DNA of 64,000 bases. It comes from Agromyces flavus (GTDB lineage Bacteria; Actinomycetota; Actinomycetes; Actinomycetales; Microbacteriaceae). Under the pieces are notes generated by a model. That model made no database searches, was not told the DNA's origin, and saw only the letters and a program-made list of their open reading frames with translations. Location of the stretch: NCBI RefSeq assembly GCF_900104685.1, contig NZ_LT629755.1:3534001-3598000 (forward strand), in the 5' to 3' direction. Shown piece by piece: positions 41,407 through 50,250 of the stretch. Numbering within the stretch: the first letter of the stretch is position 1; every line of letters starts with the position of its first letter. The position numbers were made by a program, and so were the translations under genes.

Positions 41407-42912
41407 TTGACCGCCCCCATCGACAACGAGCCCGTGTTCGGGTTCGGCGCGCCCGTGCCGGCCGGCGGCGCTGCGCCCGGCGGTGCCGGCGGACCGGTGA
41501 TCGGGGTGGCAGCGCGGTCGGAAGGTGACGACGGCGTTCGGGCCGGAGCGCATGCGCAACCCGTCGAGGTTCCGGCGGTCGAGGTGCCGCGACTGCCGTA
41601 CGGCGACCGGCGCCGCTACTTCCTCAGCAGCCTCGAGCCGAGCGGCGACTTCGACGCGGTCATCGTGGCGGTGACGGATGGCACGCGCCGCCGGTACTTC
41701 ACGACGCGCGACGGTGCGCGCCTGACCGAGATCGACGTCGCGGCGTTCGACCGCCGCAACGAGGGCGGCGAGCGGTCCTTGCTCGAGCTCGACGAGCGCG
41801 AGCTCGGGGAGCTCGAGGCAGAGCTGCGGTTCGTGCGTCCGGTGCGCGGGCGCGACCCGATCGCCGAGGTCGCGGAGGTCGATGAGGCCGATGATGAGGC
41901 CGCGGCCGAGTCGCCGGCCGCCGCACAAGCCGGGGTGGCGGTCGAGCCGCCCGACAGAGTCACGCCCCACTCCGAGGTCGAGCCGCCGCACGCGGTGCTC
42001 GACCGAGCGGATGCCGACGACGCCGGACACGAGCAGACGAGGTTCCCCGACGAAGCGGTGCCCGAAGGTGCGGTGCTCCTCGACACGGCGTCGCTCGACG
42101 AGCCCCAGATCTCGGCGGACCCGCCGCCCCACCCCGAGGAGGTGCAACCGGTGCTCGACCCGATGGACCCGGCGACCGAAGCGACCCCGATCGAGCCGCC
42201 GGCGGTCGATCCCATGACCGAGGAGTTCGAGGAGATGGTCGCCTCCGCGCGCCGCTCGACCTTCCGCGAGGCGCCACACGAGACATCCGTCGACGTCGAG
42301 CCCGACATCGACGCGCCCGACGTCGACGCCGAGCCGGTGGCTGAGGCCGGCGCCATTTCGGCGGACGCCGACGAGATCTCGGACCCCATCGCTCAATCCG
42401 CGCCGGTCCCGACGCACGCGCACACCCTCCGCCCCGCGCCCGACACTCACCCCTCGCCGATGTCGCAGGCCGATGCCCTGGAGCAGGTCGCGCTGGCGAA
42501 GGGCATCGCCTTCATCGCGCACCGTGGTCAACTCGACCGCAGCGGCCTGCCCTACATCGACCATCCGGGTCGCATCTCGGAGCGCTTCGACCCGGCGACG
42601 GAGCCGATCGAGGCGGCCTCCGCCTGGCTGCACGACGTGCTCGAAGACACGGCGATCACACCCGAGGAACTGTTCGAGGCCGGCGTGCGCCCCGAGATCA
42701 TCGAGATCGTGCGGCTGCTGACGCGAAGCTCGGAGGTTCCGCCTGAGGAGTACTACGCCCGCATCCGTTCCCACCCGGCCGCACGCCGCGTGAAGCTCGC
42801 CGACATCGACGACAACACCGCGAGGTGGCGCCTCCGCCGTCTCGACTACGACGTGCAACTCCGCCTCATCGAGAAGTACCGCCTGGCCCGCCGCGCGCTC
42901 GGCTCGCACTGA
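41407..42912 (+). CDS. Acidic protein with C-terminal alarmone-hydrolase-like HD domain
   Basis: About 501 residues. The first ~345 are acidic, rich in Glu/Asp/Pro with a folded-looking block near residues 60-140. From ~360 comes an HD domain with all residues of ppGpp 3'-pyrophosphohydrolases: HRGQ, YIDHP, LHDVLEDT (H-D ... E-D) and VKLADIDDN, with no synthetase domain. It may hydrolyse (p)ppGpp like a small alarmone hydrolase, or another nucleotide. The start is unsure: TTG 41407 follows CTGGAG at a good distance, while ATG 41377 has no site. No signal peptide. Confidence 0.82.
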   Translation: MTAPIDNEPVFGFGAPVPAGGAAPGGAGGPVIGVAARSEGDDGVRAGAHAQPVEVPAVEVPRLPYGDRRRYFLSSLEPSGDFDAVIVAVTDGTRRRYFTTRDGARLTEIDVAAFDRRNEGGERSLLELDERELGELEAELRFVRPVRGRDPIAEVAEVDEADDEAAAESPAAAQAGVAVEPPDRVTPHSEVEPPHAVLDRADADDAGHEQTRFPDEAVPEGAVLLDTASLDEPQISADPPPHPEEVQPVLDPMDPATEATPIEPPAVDPMTEEFEEMVASARRSTFREAPHETSVDVEPDIDAPDVDAEPVAEAGAISADADEISDPIAQSAPVPTHAHTLRPAPDTHPSPMSQADALEQVALAKGIAFIAHRGQLDRSGLPYIDHPGRISERFDPATEPIEAASAWLHDVLEDTAITPEELFEAGVRPEIIEIVRLLTRSSEVPPEEYYARIRSHPAARRVKLADIDDNTARWRLRRLDYDVQLRLIEKYRLARRALGSH

Positions 42913-42925
42913 CTGCCCGGCAGCC

Positions 42926-44038
42926 TCAGCCGATCATCGCCATGAACCGCCGCACCCGATCGGCCATCTCGTCGGGCACCTCGGCGATGGCGAAGTGCCC
43001 GCCCTCGTCGAGCCGGTCGAACCAGCGCAGGTCGCGATAGTGCCGCCGCGCCAGCGACTCGGGGTACGTGCCCTCGTGCCGCTGGATCCACACCGCGGCG
43101 GGCACGTCGGTCGGGGGGATCGGATCGGGCGTGTCGGCGCCCTCGTAGTACGGCCGGAACGACGACTGGATCGACTGGGTGACCCAGTAGATCATCGCCT
43201 CGGTGAGGATGCGGTCGCGCGAGATGCGCCGTTCGACGGCGGCCGGCTCGCCCGGGGGTGTGTCACTCCACTCGACGAGCTTCTCGGCGATCCACGCGAG
43301 CAGGCCCGCGGGTGAATCGTTGAGGGCGACCGCGAGCGTGTCGGGCCGGGTCGACTGCACGTGGCCGTAGGCGCCATCCGTCTCGTGCTTCTCGGCGAGC
43401 GCCGCGAAGAAGGCATGCTCGTCGGGATCGGTGAGCGCCTCGCGTTCGGCGTAGGTGGGGAAGTGCGAGTGCGTCGCGACGATGCCGGCGACGTGGTCGG
43501 GGTGACTGGCGGCGATGAGGTCGCTGACGTTCGCCGTGACATCCTCGCCGTAGGTGATGTAGCGCTCGTAGCAGAGCACCTCGGTCATGAGCCGGTGCAT
43601 CGTGTCGGCGAGGCGCCGCTCGGTCATCGGGCCGTCGGCGTAGGGCGAGGAGAACGCGAATCCCGGCAGGCTCGCGACCACGACGTGCAGGTCGGGAAGG
43701 CGGTCTGCGAAGTCGAGCTGCAGGGCGAACGTGTGCGGCCAGCCGTGCATCACGAGCAACGCCGGCGCGTCGGGTTGCTCGGACCGCACGTGCACGAAGT
43801 GCACGCTCGCATCGTCGATCTGCGCGAGGAACTGCGGATGCCCGTTCAGCCATGCCTCGCGCGCACGCCAGTCCCAGGCCACCCAGGAGTCGATGAGCGA
43901 ACGAAGGTACGCGGCATTCATACCCGAGGGCGGCGTGCGCGGCGAGTCGTCGAGCAGCCGGGTGCGCTCGAGCCGATCGCGTAGATCGTCGAGGACCTCG
44001 TCGGGTACGTGGATCGTGAAGGGCTCCGGAGCCGTCAT
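42926..44038 (-). CDS. Epoxide hydrolase-family alpha/beta hydrolase
   Basis: 370 residues. N-terminal epoxide-hydrolase domain (MTAPEPFTIHVPDEVLDDL, WRAREAWLNGHPQF), oxyanion HGWPHTF, nucleophile Asp in the YGEDVTANVSDL strand-turn-helix, and C-terminal His in LDEGGHFAIAEVP. It is the last gene of the frl-like minus operon: its ATG overlaps the TGA of the kinase by 4 bases. TAGTCT also lies 6 bases upstream, so it might have its own leaderless transcript. Its link to fructosamine use is unclear. Confidence 0.88.
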   Translation of the reverse strand: MTAPEPFTIHVPDEVLDDLRDRLERTRLLDDSPRTPPSGMNAAYLRSLIDSWVAWDWRAREAWLNGHPQFLAQIDDASVHFVHVRSEQPDAPALLVMHGWPHTFALQLDFADRLPDLHVVVASLPGFAFSSPYADGPMTERRLADTMHRLMTEVLCYERYITYGEDVTANVSDLIAASHPDHVAGIVATHSHFPTYAEREALTDPDEHAFFAALAEKHETDGAYGHVQSTRPDTLAVALNDSPAGLLAWIAEKLVEWSDTPPGEPAAVERRISRDRILTEAMIYWVTQSIQSSFRPYYEGADTPDPIPPTDVPAAVWIQRHEGTYPESLARRHYRDLRWFDRLDEGGHFAIAEVPDEMADRVRRFMAMIG

Positions 44039-44925
44039 CCTCCGAGACTAGGCGGGGCGACCGACACCCGACGGGGCGCCGAACGGTCCCCGCCGGCATC
44101 GCGCCATCCGCCCCGATGGCCGCACGCCTCGGCCGCCCAGAGCGCACCGCGCCCGAGCGCCGATCGTTGCGCGCATCCATCCAATCGCGCGCTGAGGTAC
44201 CCGGCGATGAACGCGTCGCCCGCGCCCGTCGTGTCGACGACGTCGGCGGGCACGGCGTCCCATTCGAACCACGACGACCCGTCGGTCGCCAGGCCTCCGG
44301 CCGCACCGCGCGTCACGATCGCGAACCGCGCACCGCCGGCGAGCGCCTCGTCGGACCACGCTCGCGCATCGCCGTCCTCGCCGACCGATCCGAAGGCGAC
44401 GTCGAGGTCGGCGAACCCCGTGGAGACGGCGCAGTCCTGGCTGATCACCGGACCAGCACCATCCCGCCCCGCACGCAGGCGCGCGAGTCGATATCGCAGC
44501 TCATCGGCGTCGGGGAGCATGCCGACGTGCACCCATCGGGACCGGGAGAGCAGCGCCACGTGCGAGTCGCTCGGGAAGTAATCCGCCGTCACGCCGAACT
44601 CCTCGGACTCGAACGACCGCTCTCCGCCGTCGACGCGGATGGTCGTGATCGCCGTGGGCCCCGGCATCGTCACCAGGCCCACGTCGTCGACTCCGGCGCG
44701 GCGCAGCGCGCTCGTGATGGTGCGGGCGTGCGCATCGCGGCCGACCGCACCGAAGTACGCGGCCGAACCGCCGTGCGTCGCGATCTGCGCGGCGACGTTG
44801 AACGCGTTGCCGCCCGCGAAGTGCACCGATTCGTCGCCCACGTACCGGTCGATCGTGTTGTCGCCGACGGCGGCGATGACCGGCGCGCGGTCGACGCCCG
44901 ACCCCGAACCCCCAGCCGCGCTCAC
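44035..44925 (-). CDS. PfkB-family kinase, FrlD-like (fructosamine 6-kinase)
   Basis: 296 residues from GTG 44925. VGDNTIDRY and FAGGNAFNVAAQIA are the N-terminal substrate motifs of FrlD-type kinases, PfkB signature 2 is DTTGAGDAFIAGYL (Asp base). It would phosphorylate a fructosamine at C6 with ATP. Lies between the FrlB-like deglycase (upstream) and the epoxide-hydrolase gene (ATGA overlap). A second FrlD-like kinase is at 51428. GGGGG precedes the GTG. Confidence 0.85.
   Translation of the reverse strand: MSAAGGSGSGVDRAPVIAAVGDNTIDRYVGDESVHFAGGNAFNVAAQIATHGGSAAYFGAVGRDAHARTITSALRRAGVDDVGLVTMPGPTAITTIRVDGGERSFESEEFGVTADYFPSDSHVALLSRSRWVHVGMLPDADELRYRLARLRAGRDGAGPVISQDCAVSTGFADLDVAFGSVGEDGDARAWSDEALAGGARFAIVTRGAAGGLATDGSSWFEWDAVPADVVDTTGAGDAFIAGYLSARLDGCAQRSALGRGALWAAEACGHRGGWRDAGGDRSAPRRVSVAPPSLGG
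44045..44050 (-). promoter_or_regulatory. -10 hexamer before the epoxide-hydrolase gene
   Basis: TAGTCT on the minus strand, 6 bases before ATG 44038. The gene also overlaps the upstream kinase by ATGA, so this may be an internal start. Confidence 0.4.
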
Positions 44926-44950
44926 CTCATGCCCCCGACCCGCGATCCCG

Positions 44951-45964
44951 TCAGTACTGCAGCTGCCGGTAGTAGCGGCGCGTGGTGAGCGGGTGGTCGC
45001 GCAGCACCTCCAGGTGCGCGCTCACCCGCTCGAGTGCGGTCGCGAGCAGCGCCGGAGCGAGCAGGGCGCGCACCTCGGGCGTGAAGCCGAGCAGTTCGAA
45101 GTCGGCGGTGTCGATCACCTCGAGCGTGTCGGTGATGCGCGGCACGAATGCCTCGACGCGCTCGACGAGCGCGCGCCCGGCGTCCTCTCCCTTCAGCGCG
45201 ATGACGCTCACTCCCGGCTCGAGCAGCTCGAGCGTGCCGTGGAAGAAGTCGGACGCGTGCACGGGTCGCGTGCGGATCCACTGCATCTCCTCGAGGATGC
45301 ACATGCCGTAGTAGAACGCCTCCGGCCAGCTCGCGCCCGCGCCGGTGATGATGTGGTAGTCGGATGCCGCGATGATGCGTGCGAGCTCGGCCGCCCGCTC
45401 CTCGAACCCGCGCTTCACGCCGAGCAGCGCGTCGGGAAGCGTCTGGAGCTGGGCGAGCACGTCGTCGTAGGCGTCGAATTCGCCTCGGGCCCGCATGACC
45501 GACAGGGCGATGAGCAGCGACTGGATCGAGAAGGTCTCGCTCGACGTGTCATCCGCGGCGAACGTCGTGAGGTTCACGTCGGCGGCCTCGGCGAGCGGGG
45601 TATCGGCGTGGCCCGTCAGCGTGAGCACGGTCGCGCCGCGCTCCTTCGCGTACTCGAGCACCCGGATGCTCTCGAGCGTGGTCCCCGACAACGAGGGGAT
45701 GACGACGATCGAGCCAGGACCGAGGTGCACCGACCCGGCCTCGACGAGCTCGGCCGGCATCTCGAGGAAGGTCGGGAACGTCGAGCGCGTCTGGAGCAGG
45801 CGGGCAGCGGGCTCCATGAGGATGCCGGCGCCGCCCGACCCCACGAAGAAGAGGTTGATCGCCCCGGCCGCGAGACGCTCGCCGATGAACGCGTCGATGC
45901 GGTCGGCGAGGGCGACCGCGCCGGCCTGGATGTCGAGGAAGCGCTCCTCGTCGAAGTTGAGCAT
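44951..45964 (-). CDS. SIS-domain protein, FrlB-like fructosamine-6-phosphate deglycase
   Basis: 337 residues, two SIS domains. NLFFVGSGGAGILMEP (first phosphosugar site), SLSGTTLESIRVLEYAKERG, and CILEEMQWIRTRPVHASDFFHGTLELLEPG, in which the Glu/His of the FFHG-E segment correspond to the FrlB/FraB catalytic region; the C-terminus RRYYRQLQY matches FrlB (RRYYGGLVEY in E. coli). It should split a fructosamine 6-phosphate into glucose 6-phosphate and the amine. AAAGGA precedes ATG 45964. A paralogue is at 50306. Confidence 0.87.
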   Translation of the reverse strand: MLNFDEERFLDIQAGAVALADRIDAFIGERLAAGAINLFFVGSGGAGILMEPAARLLQTRSTFPTFLEMPAELVEAGSVHLGPGSIVVIPSLSGTTLESIRVLEYAKERGATVLTLTGHADTPLAEAADVNLTTFAADDTSSETFSIQSLLIALSVMRARGEFDAYDDVLAQLQTLPDALLGVKRGFEERAAELARIIAASDYHIITGAGASWPEAFYYGMCILEEMQWIRTRPVHASDFFHGTLELLEPGVSVIALKGEDAGRALVERVEAFVPRITDTLEVIDTADFELLGFTPEVRALLAPALLATALERVSAHLEVLRDHPLTTRRYYRQLQY

Positions 45965-46002
45965 GGTGGTCCTTTCGGTCTGGTGGGAGGTGAGGGGATG
46001 GT

Positions 46003-46854
46003 TCAGGCGGTCGCCGCAGCGACGAGCTCGCGCTCGACCGCGGCGAAGCACCGTTCGAGCGCGAGGCGAGGGTCGAACGCGTAGGTCCCGTCGCCGAAGA
46101 GCTCGAACGTGAGGCATCCGTCATACCCGCGCCGGCCGAGCGCCTCGAGGTACGAACCCAGCGGCAGCTCGCCGTCGCCCCAGGCGAGGTGTCCGTTGGG
46201 CCTGCCGTCGATGAGGTGCACGTGACGGATGCGGTCGCCGAGCAGGTCGAAGTAGGCGTCGACGGTGTCTCCGGCCACCGCCATCGCGACGGTGTCGAGG
46301 GCCGCGCCGAGGTTCGGCGCCGCGATCTCGTCGAGCATATGCGCGAGCGTCGCGGCGTCGTTCACGAGGTTCGACTCGACGCGCTGCAGCGGCTCGAGCA
46401 CGCACGAGACGCCGAGTCGGCCCGCGTAGGCCGCGATCTCGCCGATCGCATCGACGGACCGGCGCCACGCGGCATCCGTCGCCTCGTTCTCGAACCCGCG
46501 GCCGGGCGTCAGGAACAGCAGCGGCGCCCCGAGCTCGACGCAGAGCTCTGCCGCCCGCCGGAACATGCCGATGCTGGAGGCCCGCAGCCACGGCGACGGC
46601 GAGGCCACGTTGACGGGGTAGATCACCTGTTCGGGCGTGAGGCACTGCACGGCGAGCCCGCGCTCATCGATGCGACGGCGGATGCCGCGCGCCTCCTCGT
46701 TCGAGAGCTGCGGCACGTGCAGCTGCGGCGCGGTGCCCCAGAGCTCCACCCGCTCGCGGCCGAGGTCGACCATGTCGTCGAGGAACCGCTCGAACGGCAG
46801 GTGCTGGTACGAGAAGTTCGAGCCAGTGAACTGCTCGAGGCGGATGGCGCTCAC
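46003..46854 (-). CDS. TIM-barrel epimerase, FrlC-like
   Basis: 283 residues from GTG 46854, which overlaps the stop of the permease by 4 bases (GTGA). AP-endonuclease-2-type barrel: ERVELWGTAPQLHVPQL, CLTPEQVIYPVN, ELGAPLLFLTPGRG, LEPLQRVESNLVNDA, YFDLLGDRIRHVHLIDG and GDGELPLGSYLEALGRRGYDG, in the same order as E. coli FrlC (fructoselysine 3-epimerase). It would interconvert fructosamine and psicosamine. The assignment rests on motif order and on the flanking FrlB and FrlD. Confidence 0.82.
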   Translation of the reverse strand: MSAIRLEQFTGSNFSYQHLPFERFLDDMVDLGRERVELWGTAPQLHVPQLSNEEARGIRRRIDERGLAVQCLTPEQVIYPVNVASPSPWLRASSIGMFRRAAELCVELGAPLLFLTPGRGFENEATDAAWRRSVDAIGEIAAYAGRLGVSCVLEPLQRVESNLVNDAATLAHMLDEIAAPNLGAALDTVAMAVAGDTVDAYFDLLGDRIRHVHLIDGRPNGHLAWGDGELPLGSYLEALGRRGYDGCLTFELFGDGTYAFDPRLALERCFAAVERELVAAATA

Positions 46855-47687
46855 TTCCCGATCCCGTCGGCGAGGCCCTTCACGAAGTACCGCTGGCACG
46901 CGAAGAAGAGCACGACGACCGGCAGTGCGGCGATGACCATGCCGGCGAACACGACGGGGTAGTCGGTGCCGTGCTTGCTCATCAGGCTCGTGAGGCCGAC
47001 GGGCAGGGTCTGCATGTCGGTGCCGCTCGTGAACACCATCGCGAAGAGGTACTCGTTCCACGCGAAGAGGATGTGCAGGATGACGACCGAGATGATGATC
47101 GGCCGGCACATGGGCAGGATGATGCGCCAGAACGACGTCCATCGGCTCGCGCCGTCGACCTCGGCCGCCTCGTCGACCTCGCGCGGCAGGTCGATCATGT
47201 ACGCGCGGATGAGGAACGTCGTGAACGGGATGCGGAACGCGGTGTAGAGGATGAGCAGCGCCCAGAAGGTGTTGTAGAGGCCCATCGCCTGGAACATCTT
47301 GACGAGCGGCACGAGCGCGACGGTCGGTGCGAGCATGAGGCCGCCGAGGATGACGGTGGACCACGTGCGCGACCAGGGGATCTCGACGCGCGTCAGGCCG
47401 TACGCCGCCCACGCGCTGATGAACACCGTGGCGATCGTCGACGTGACCGTGACGAGGATGCTCGTCGTGAGGTAGTTGCTCACGCCGCGGTTCCACGCGT
47501 CGGCGTAGTTGTCCCAGCCCCACTGCAGCGGCAGGGCGAACGGGTTGCCGAACAGCTCGGCGTTGGACTTGAAGCCGTTGAGCACCATCCACGTGAGCGG
47601 GTAGACGACCACCACCACGAGGCAGAGCAGGAACGTCCACATGAACACGCGGCCGATGGCCCCGGTGAAGGCGAGTCGGGTCACCAT
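46851..47687 (-). CDS. Sugar ABC transporter permease (MalG type)
   Basis: 278 residues, six transmembrane helices. The EAA loop is EVDEAAEVDGASRWTSFWRIILP (about residues 180-200), which contacts the ATPase. Second permease of the importer that starts at 49946; the ATPase is not encoded here, as is usual for such loci that share MsiK. The ATG overlaps the upstream permease by 7 bases, and the stop overlaps the epimerase start. Confidence 0.93.
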   Translation of the reverse strand: MVTRLAFTGAIGRVFMWTFLLCLVVVVVYPLTWMVLNGFKSNAELFGNPFALPLQWGWDNYADAWNRGVSNYLTTSILVTVTSTIATVFISAWAAYGLTRVEIPWSRTWSTVILGGLMLAPTVALVPLVKMFQAMGLYNTFWALLILYTAFRIPFTTFLIRAYMIDLPREVDEAAEVDGASRWTSFWRIILPMCRPIIISVVILHILFAWNEYLFAMVFTSGTDMQTLPVGLTSLMSKHGTDYPVVFAGMVIAALPVVVLFFACQRYFVKGLADGIGK

Positions 47688-48649
47688 TCCACCCTTCTGC
47701 GACGGTTGATCCAGAGCTGCACGAGGGCGATCGCGAGCGTGATGACGAAGATGACCGTCGCGATCGCGGCCGCGTAGCCGAAGTCGTTTCGCACGAAGCC
47801 GTTGCGGTAGAGCCATGTGCCGAGCACCTGGGTCGAGTTGTTGGGCCCGCCCGAGGTCATGACCATGACTTCGTTGAAGACCTGGAAGGCACCCGAGATC
47901 GTGACGATGATCATGAGTCCGGTCATCTCGCGCACGAGGGGGAGCGTGACGGTGAAGAACCGGCGGACGGGTCCGATGCCGTCGATCGCCGCCGCCTCGT
48001 AGAGCTCGGACGGGATGCGCTGGATCGCGACCGCGAACAGCAGCGTCGAGTAGCCGAAGCCCTGCCACTGGCTCATCACGATGATCGCCATCATCGCCGT
48101 CGACTCCTGCCCGAGCCACGGCTGCGCCCAGGCTCCGAGGCCCACGGCGTCGAGCGCGTGGTTGAGCAGGCCCAGGTTGGGCTCGTAGATGAAGTAGAAG
48201 AGCAGGCCGGCGACCGTGAGCGAGATGGCGGATGGCACGAAGTAGATCGCGCGCAGCCCGCGACGCCACCGGTCGTGGCGGATGCTCTCGATCACCGCGG
48301 CGAGCACGATCGCCCCGAACACCTGGAAGACGAGCGAGACGACGGCGTAGAGCACGTTGTTCCACAGCGACGACCAGAAGATCGGATCTGCCGCCAGTCG
48401 CTGGTAGTTCTCTGCGCCGATGAACTCCTGGCTGCCGCTGTAGATGTCCCACTCGAGCGTCGAGAACCCGAGGTTCTGCACGAGCGGCAGGTAGACGAAC
48501 ACCGCGAGCACGACGACGGCCGGGAGGATCCAGGCCAGGCCGAGCAGGCGCCGGATGCCGCGGCGCCGCGGTGCCCGAGGGGGCGGGGCGACGGTGGTGA
48601 GTGCCACCGTCGCCCGCGTCTCGGTCCTATCGAGCTGAGTCAGAAGCAT
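47681..48649 (-). CDS. Sugar ABC transporter permease (MalF type)
   Basis: 322 residues. A cytosolic N-terminus of ~35 residues, six hydrophobic helices and the EAA loop ELYEAAAIDGIGPVRRFFTVTLP (about residues 205-225). It pairs with the 46851 permease. Its ATG lies 23 bases inside the binding-protein gene, so the two are co-translated. Confidence 0.93.
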   Translation of the reverse strand: MLLTQLDRTETRATVALTTVAPPPRAPRRRGIRRLLGLAWILPAVVVLAVFVYLPLVQNLGFSTLEWDIYSGSQEFIGAENYQRLAADPIFWSSLWNNVLYAVVSLVFQVFGAIVLAAVIESIRHDRWRRGLRAIYFVPSAISLTVAGLLFYFIYEPNLGLLNHALDAVGLGAWAQPWLGQESTAMMAIIVMSQWQGFGYSTLLFAVAIQRIPSELYEAAAIDGIGPVRRFFTVTLPLVREMTGLMIIVTISGAFQVFNEVMVMTSGGPNNSTQVLGTWLYRNGFVRNDFGYAAAIATVIFVITLAIALVQLWINRRRRVEW

Positions 48650-49946
48650 TCCGCACGCTCTCGAGGATCTCTTCGGGCGTCGAGCCGCCGCTGATCAGGG
48701 CCTCGCCGCCGGCGAGCCAGGCGTCCGCGACCTCGGGGACGGTCACGGTGTCGAGCCAGATGACCATCTCGGATGCCTCGTTCACTTTCGTGATGCCGTC
48801 GAACACCGGGACGCTCGAGGTCTCGGGGGTCACGGCGCCGACGATCGTGCTCGGCTGGCCGTACGGCGGCGACGAGAGCGTCGTCGCGCTCTCGAGCGTC
48901 GTCGCGAACTTCATGAAATCGACGGCGAGAGCTGCCCGCGGCGACTTCGCGTTGATGAGGTAGCCCTCGGGCGAACCCTCGATCGCTCCCGGCTCACCCT
49001 CGGCACCCTCGGGGACGGGCAGCTGGAAGATGCCGAACTGCTCGGGCGTGAGCGCGTTGCCCTCGGCGGTCACCGTGTCGAACTCGAGGATCTCCTGGTA
49101 GTACATGGCCGCGCGGCCGCCGGCGAGCGCCTCCTGCGCGGTGGTGTACAGCACGCCGTTCGTGCCGGTGCCCGTGTCGGTGCACTCGTCGACCAGTGTC
49201 TTGAACTGCTCGAGCGACGCGAGGTACCCGGGGTGGTCGAGCTCGGCGGTCTCGGGCGAGAAGTCGGCCTGCAGGATGTCGCTCGGCACGTTGTAGGCGA
49301 AGAGCTGCTGCAGGTAGTGCAGGGCGGGCCAGCCGTCCTTGTTGCCGAACGCGATGGGCTCGTAGCCGGCCTCCCGGATGGGACCGCAGCTCTCGATGAG
49401 CTCTTCGAAGGTGTTCGGCACGTCGATGCCGACCTCGTCGAAGATCGCGGTGTTGTACCCCATGAACTTGCCGTTGTTGTAGAGCGGAACGCCGTAGTAC
49501 TTCCCGTCGACCTCGAACGCGCTGAGTGAGGCCTCGCCGAACGTGTCGCCCCACTCGGTGCCGGGGGCGATGACCTCGCTCAGGTCGGCGGCGAGGCCGC
49601 CGTCGATGAAGTTCTGGGCCCAGTTGCCGGTCCACGTGAAGTAGATGTCGGGCAGGGCGCCCGAGGCGGTCAACGTCTTGGTCTTGTCCTTGACGCTCTG
49701 GTCGGTCTCCTGGATGAGCTCGACCGTGACGTCGGGGTGCAGCTCCTCGTACTCGGCGGCGAGGTCCTCGAAGTACGGGCCGAGCGGCTCGCCGCCGAAC
49801 TTCGTGAGGATGCTCAGGGTGCCGGAGTACTCGGGCTCGTCGGTGATGTCGGCGGCCGGGGCGGCGTTGCCGCCGGCGCAGCCGGCCATCGTGAGAGCGG
49901 ATGCCGCGGCGAGCGCGGCGAGTGCGGTGATTCTCGGTGCGTGCAT
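48627..49946 (-). CDS. Sugar ABC transporter solute-binding lipoprotein
   Basis: 439 residues. Signal peptide with lipobox MAGC at about residues 20-23; then the CUT1-type binding protein (SGTLSILTKFGGEP..., FEVDGKYYGVPLYNNGKFMGYN, PTFEELIESC). It binds the substrate outside the membrane; a fructosamine is inferred from the operon. GAAGGAAG precedes ATG 49946. First gene of the minus-strand operon and target of the operator at 50061-50076. Confidence 0.93.
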   Translation of the reverse strand: MHAPRITALAALAAASALTMAGCAGGNAAPAADITDEPEYSGTLSILTKFGGEPLGPYFEDLAAEYEELHPDVTVELIQETDQSVKDKTKTLTASGALPDIYFTWTGNWAQNFIDGGLAADLSEVIAPGTEWGDTFGEASLSAFEVDGKYYGVPLYNNGKFMGYNTAIFDEVGIDVPNTFEELIESCGPIREAGYEPIAFGNKDGWPALHYLQQLFAYNVPSDILQADFSPETAELDHPGYLASLEQFKTLVDECTDTGTGTNGVLYTTAQEALAGGRAAMYYQEILEFDTVTAEGNALTPEQFGIFQLPVPEGAEGEPGAIEGSPEGYLINAKSPRAALAVDFMKFATTLESATTLSSPPYGQPSTIVGAVTPETSSVPVFDGITKVNEASEMVIWLDTVTVPEVADAWLAGGEALISGGSTPEEILESVRNASDSAR

Positions 49947-50046
49947 GGTCTTCCTTCGACTCGGGATGGATGCCGGACCGGACCGGAGGGGTGCTCCGGG
50001 GATCCGCCGTCGGATCGGAGTGGCGCTGGTGCGTTGGTGGGGCACG

Positions 50047-50052
50047 ACTCTA
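50047..50052 (-). promoter_or_regulatory. Candidate -10 of the importer operon
   Basis: TAGAGT on the minus strand; the operator 50061-50076 would cover its -35 position. The leader to ATG 49946 is about 95 bases. Confidence 0.45.
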
Positions 50053-50060
50053 CACAGAAA

Positions 50061-50076
50061 CTGATACCGGTACCAG
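50061..50076. promoter_or_regulatory. LacI-type operator, minus-operon side
   Basis: CTGATACCGGTACCAG: an imperfect palindrome centred on CG (two mismatches). Its first 15 bases are identical to the copy at 50251, 190 bases away. It lies over the -35 of the importer operon promoter. Confidence 0.7.
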
Positions 50077-50212
50077 AGTTTTCCGAGATCGACTCCGGAT
50101 GGAGACGCATTCGAAACACTCAGCGCAAGTCGTGATGCGCTCTGGAGCATGGGAATCGCGCGGAAATCCGAGCAACACGGCGATCCCAGACCGATGCTGA
50201 CGTCGAGCGGTG

Positions 50213-50241
50213 TTGACGCCTCCACGACCGTGTGTCAGCAT
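50213..50241 (+). promoter_or_regulatory. Promoter of the frlB2-frlD2-lacI operon
   Basis: TTGACG (50213-50218), 17 bases, CAGCAT (50236-50241); the transcript would begin about 50248, just before the second operator. Confidence 0.55.
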
Positions 50242-50250
50242 GATGCCGAC

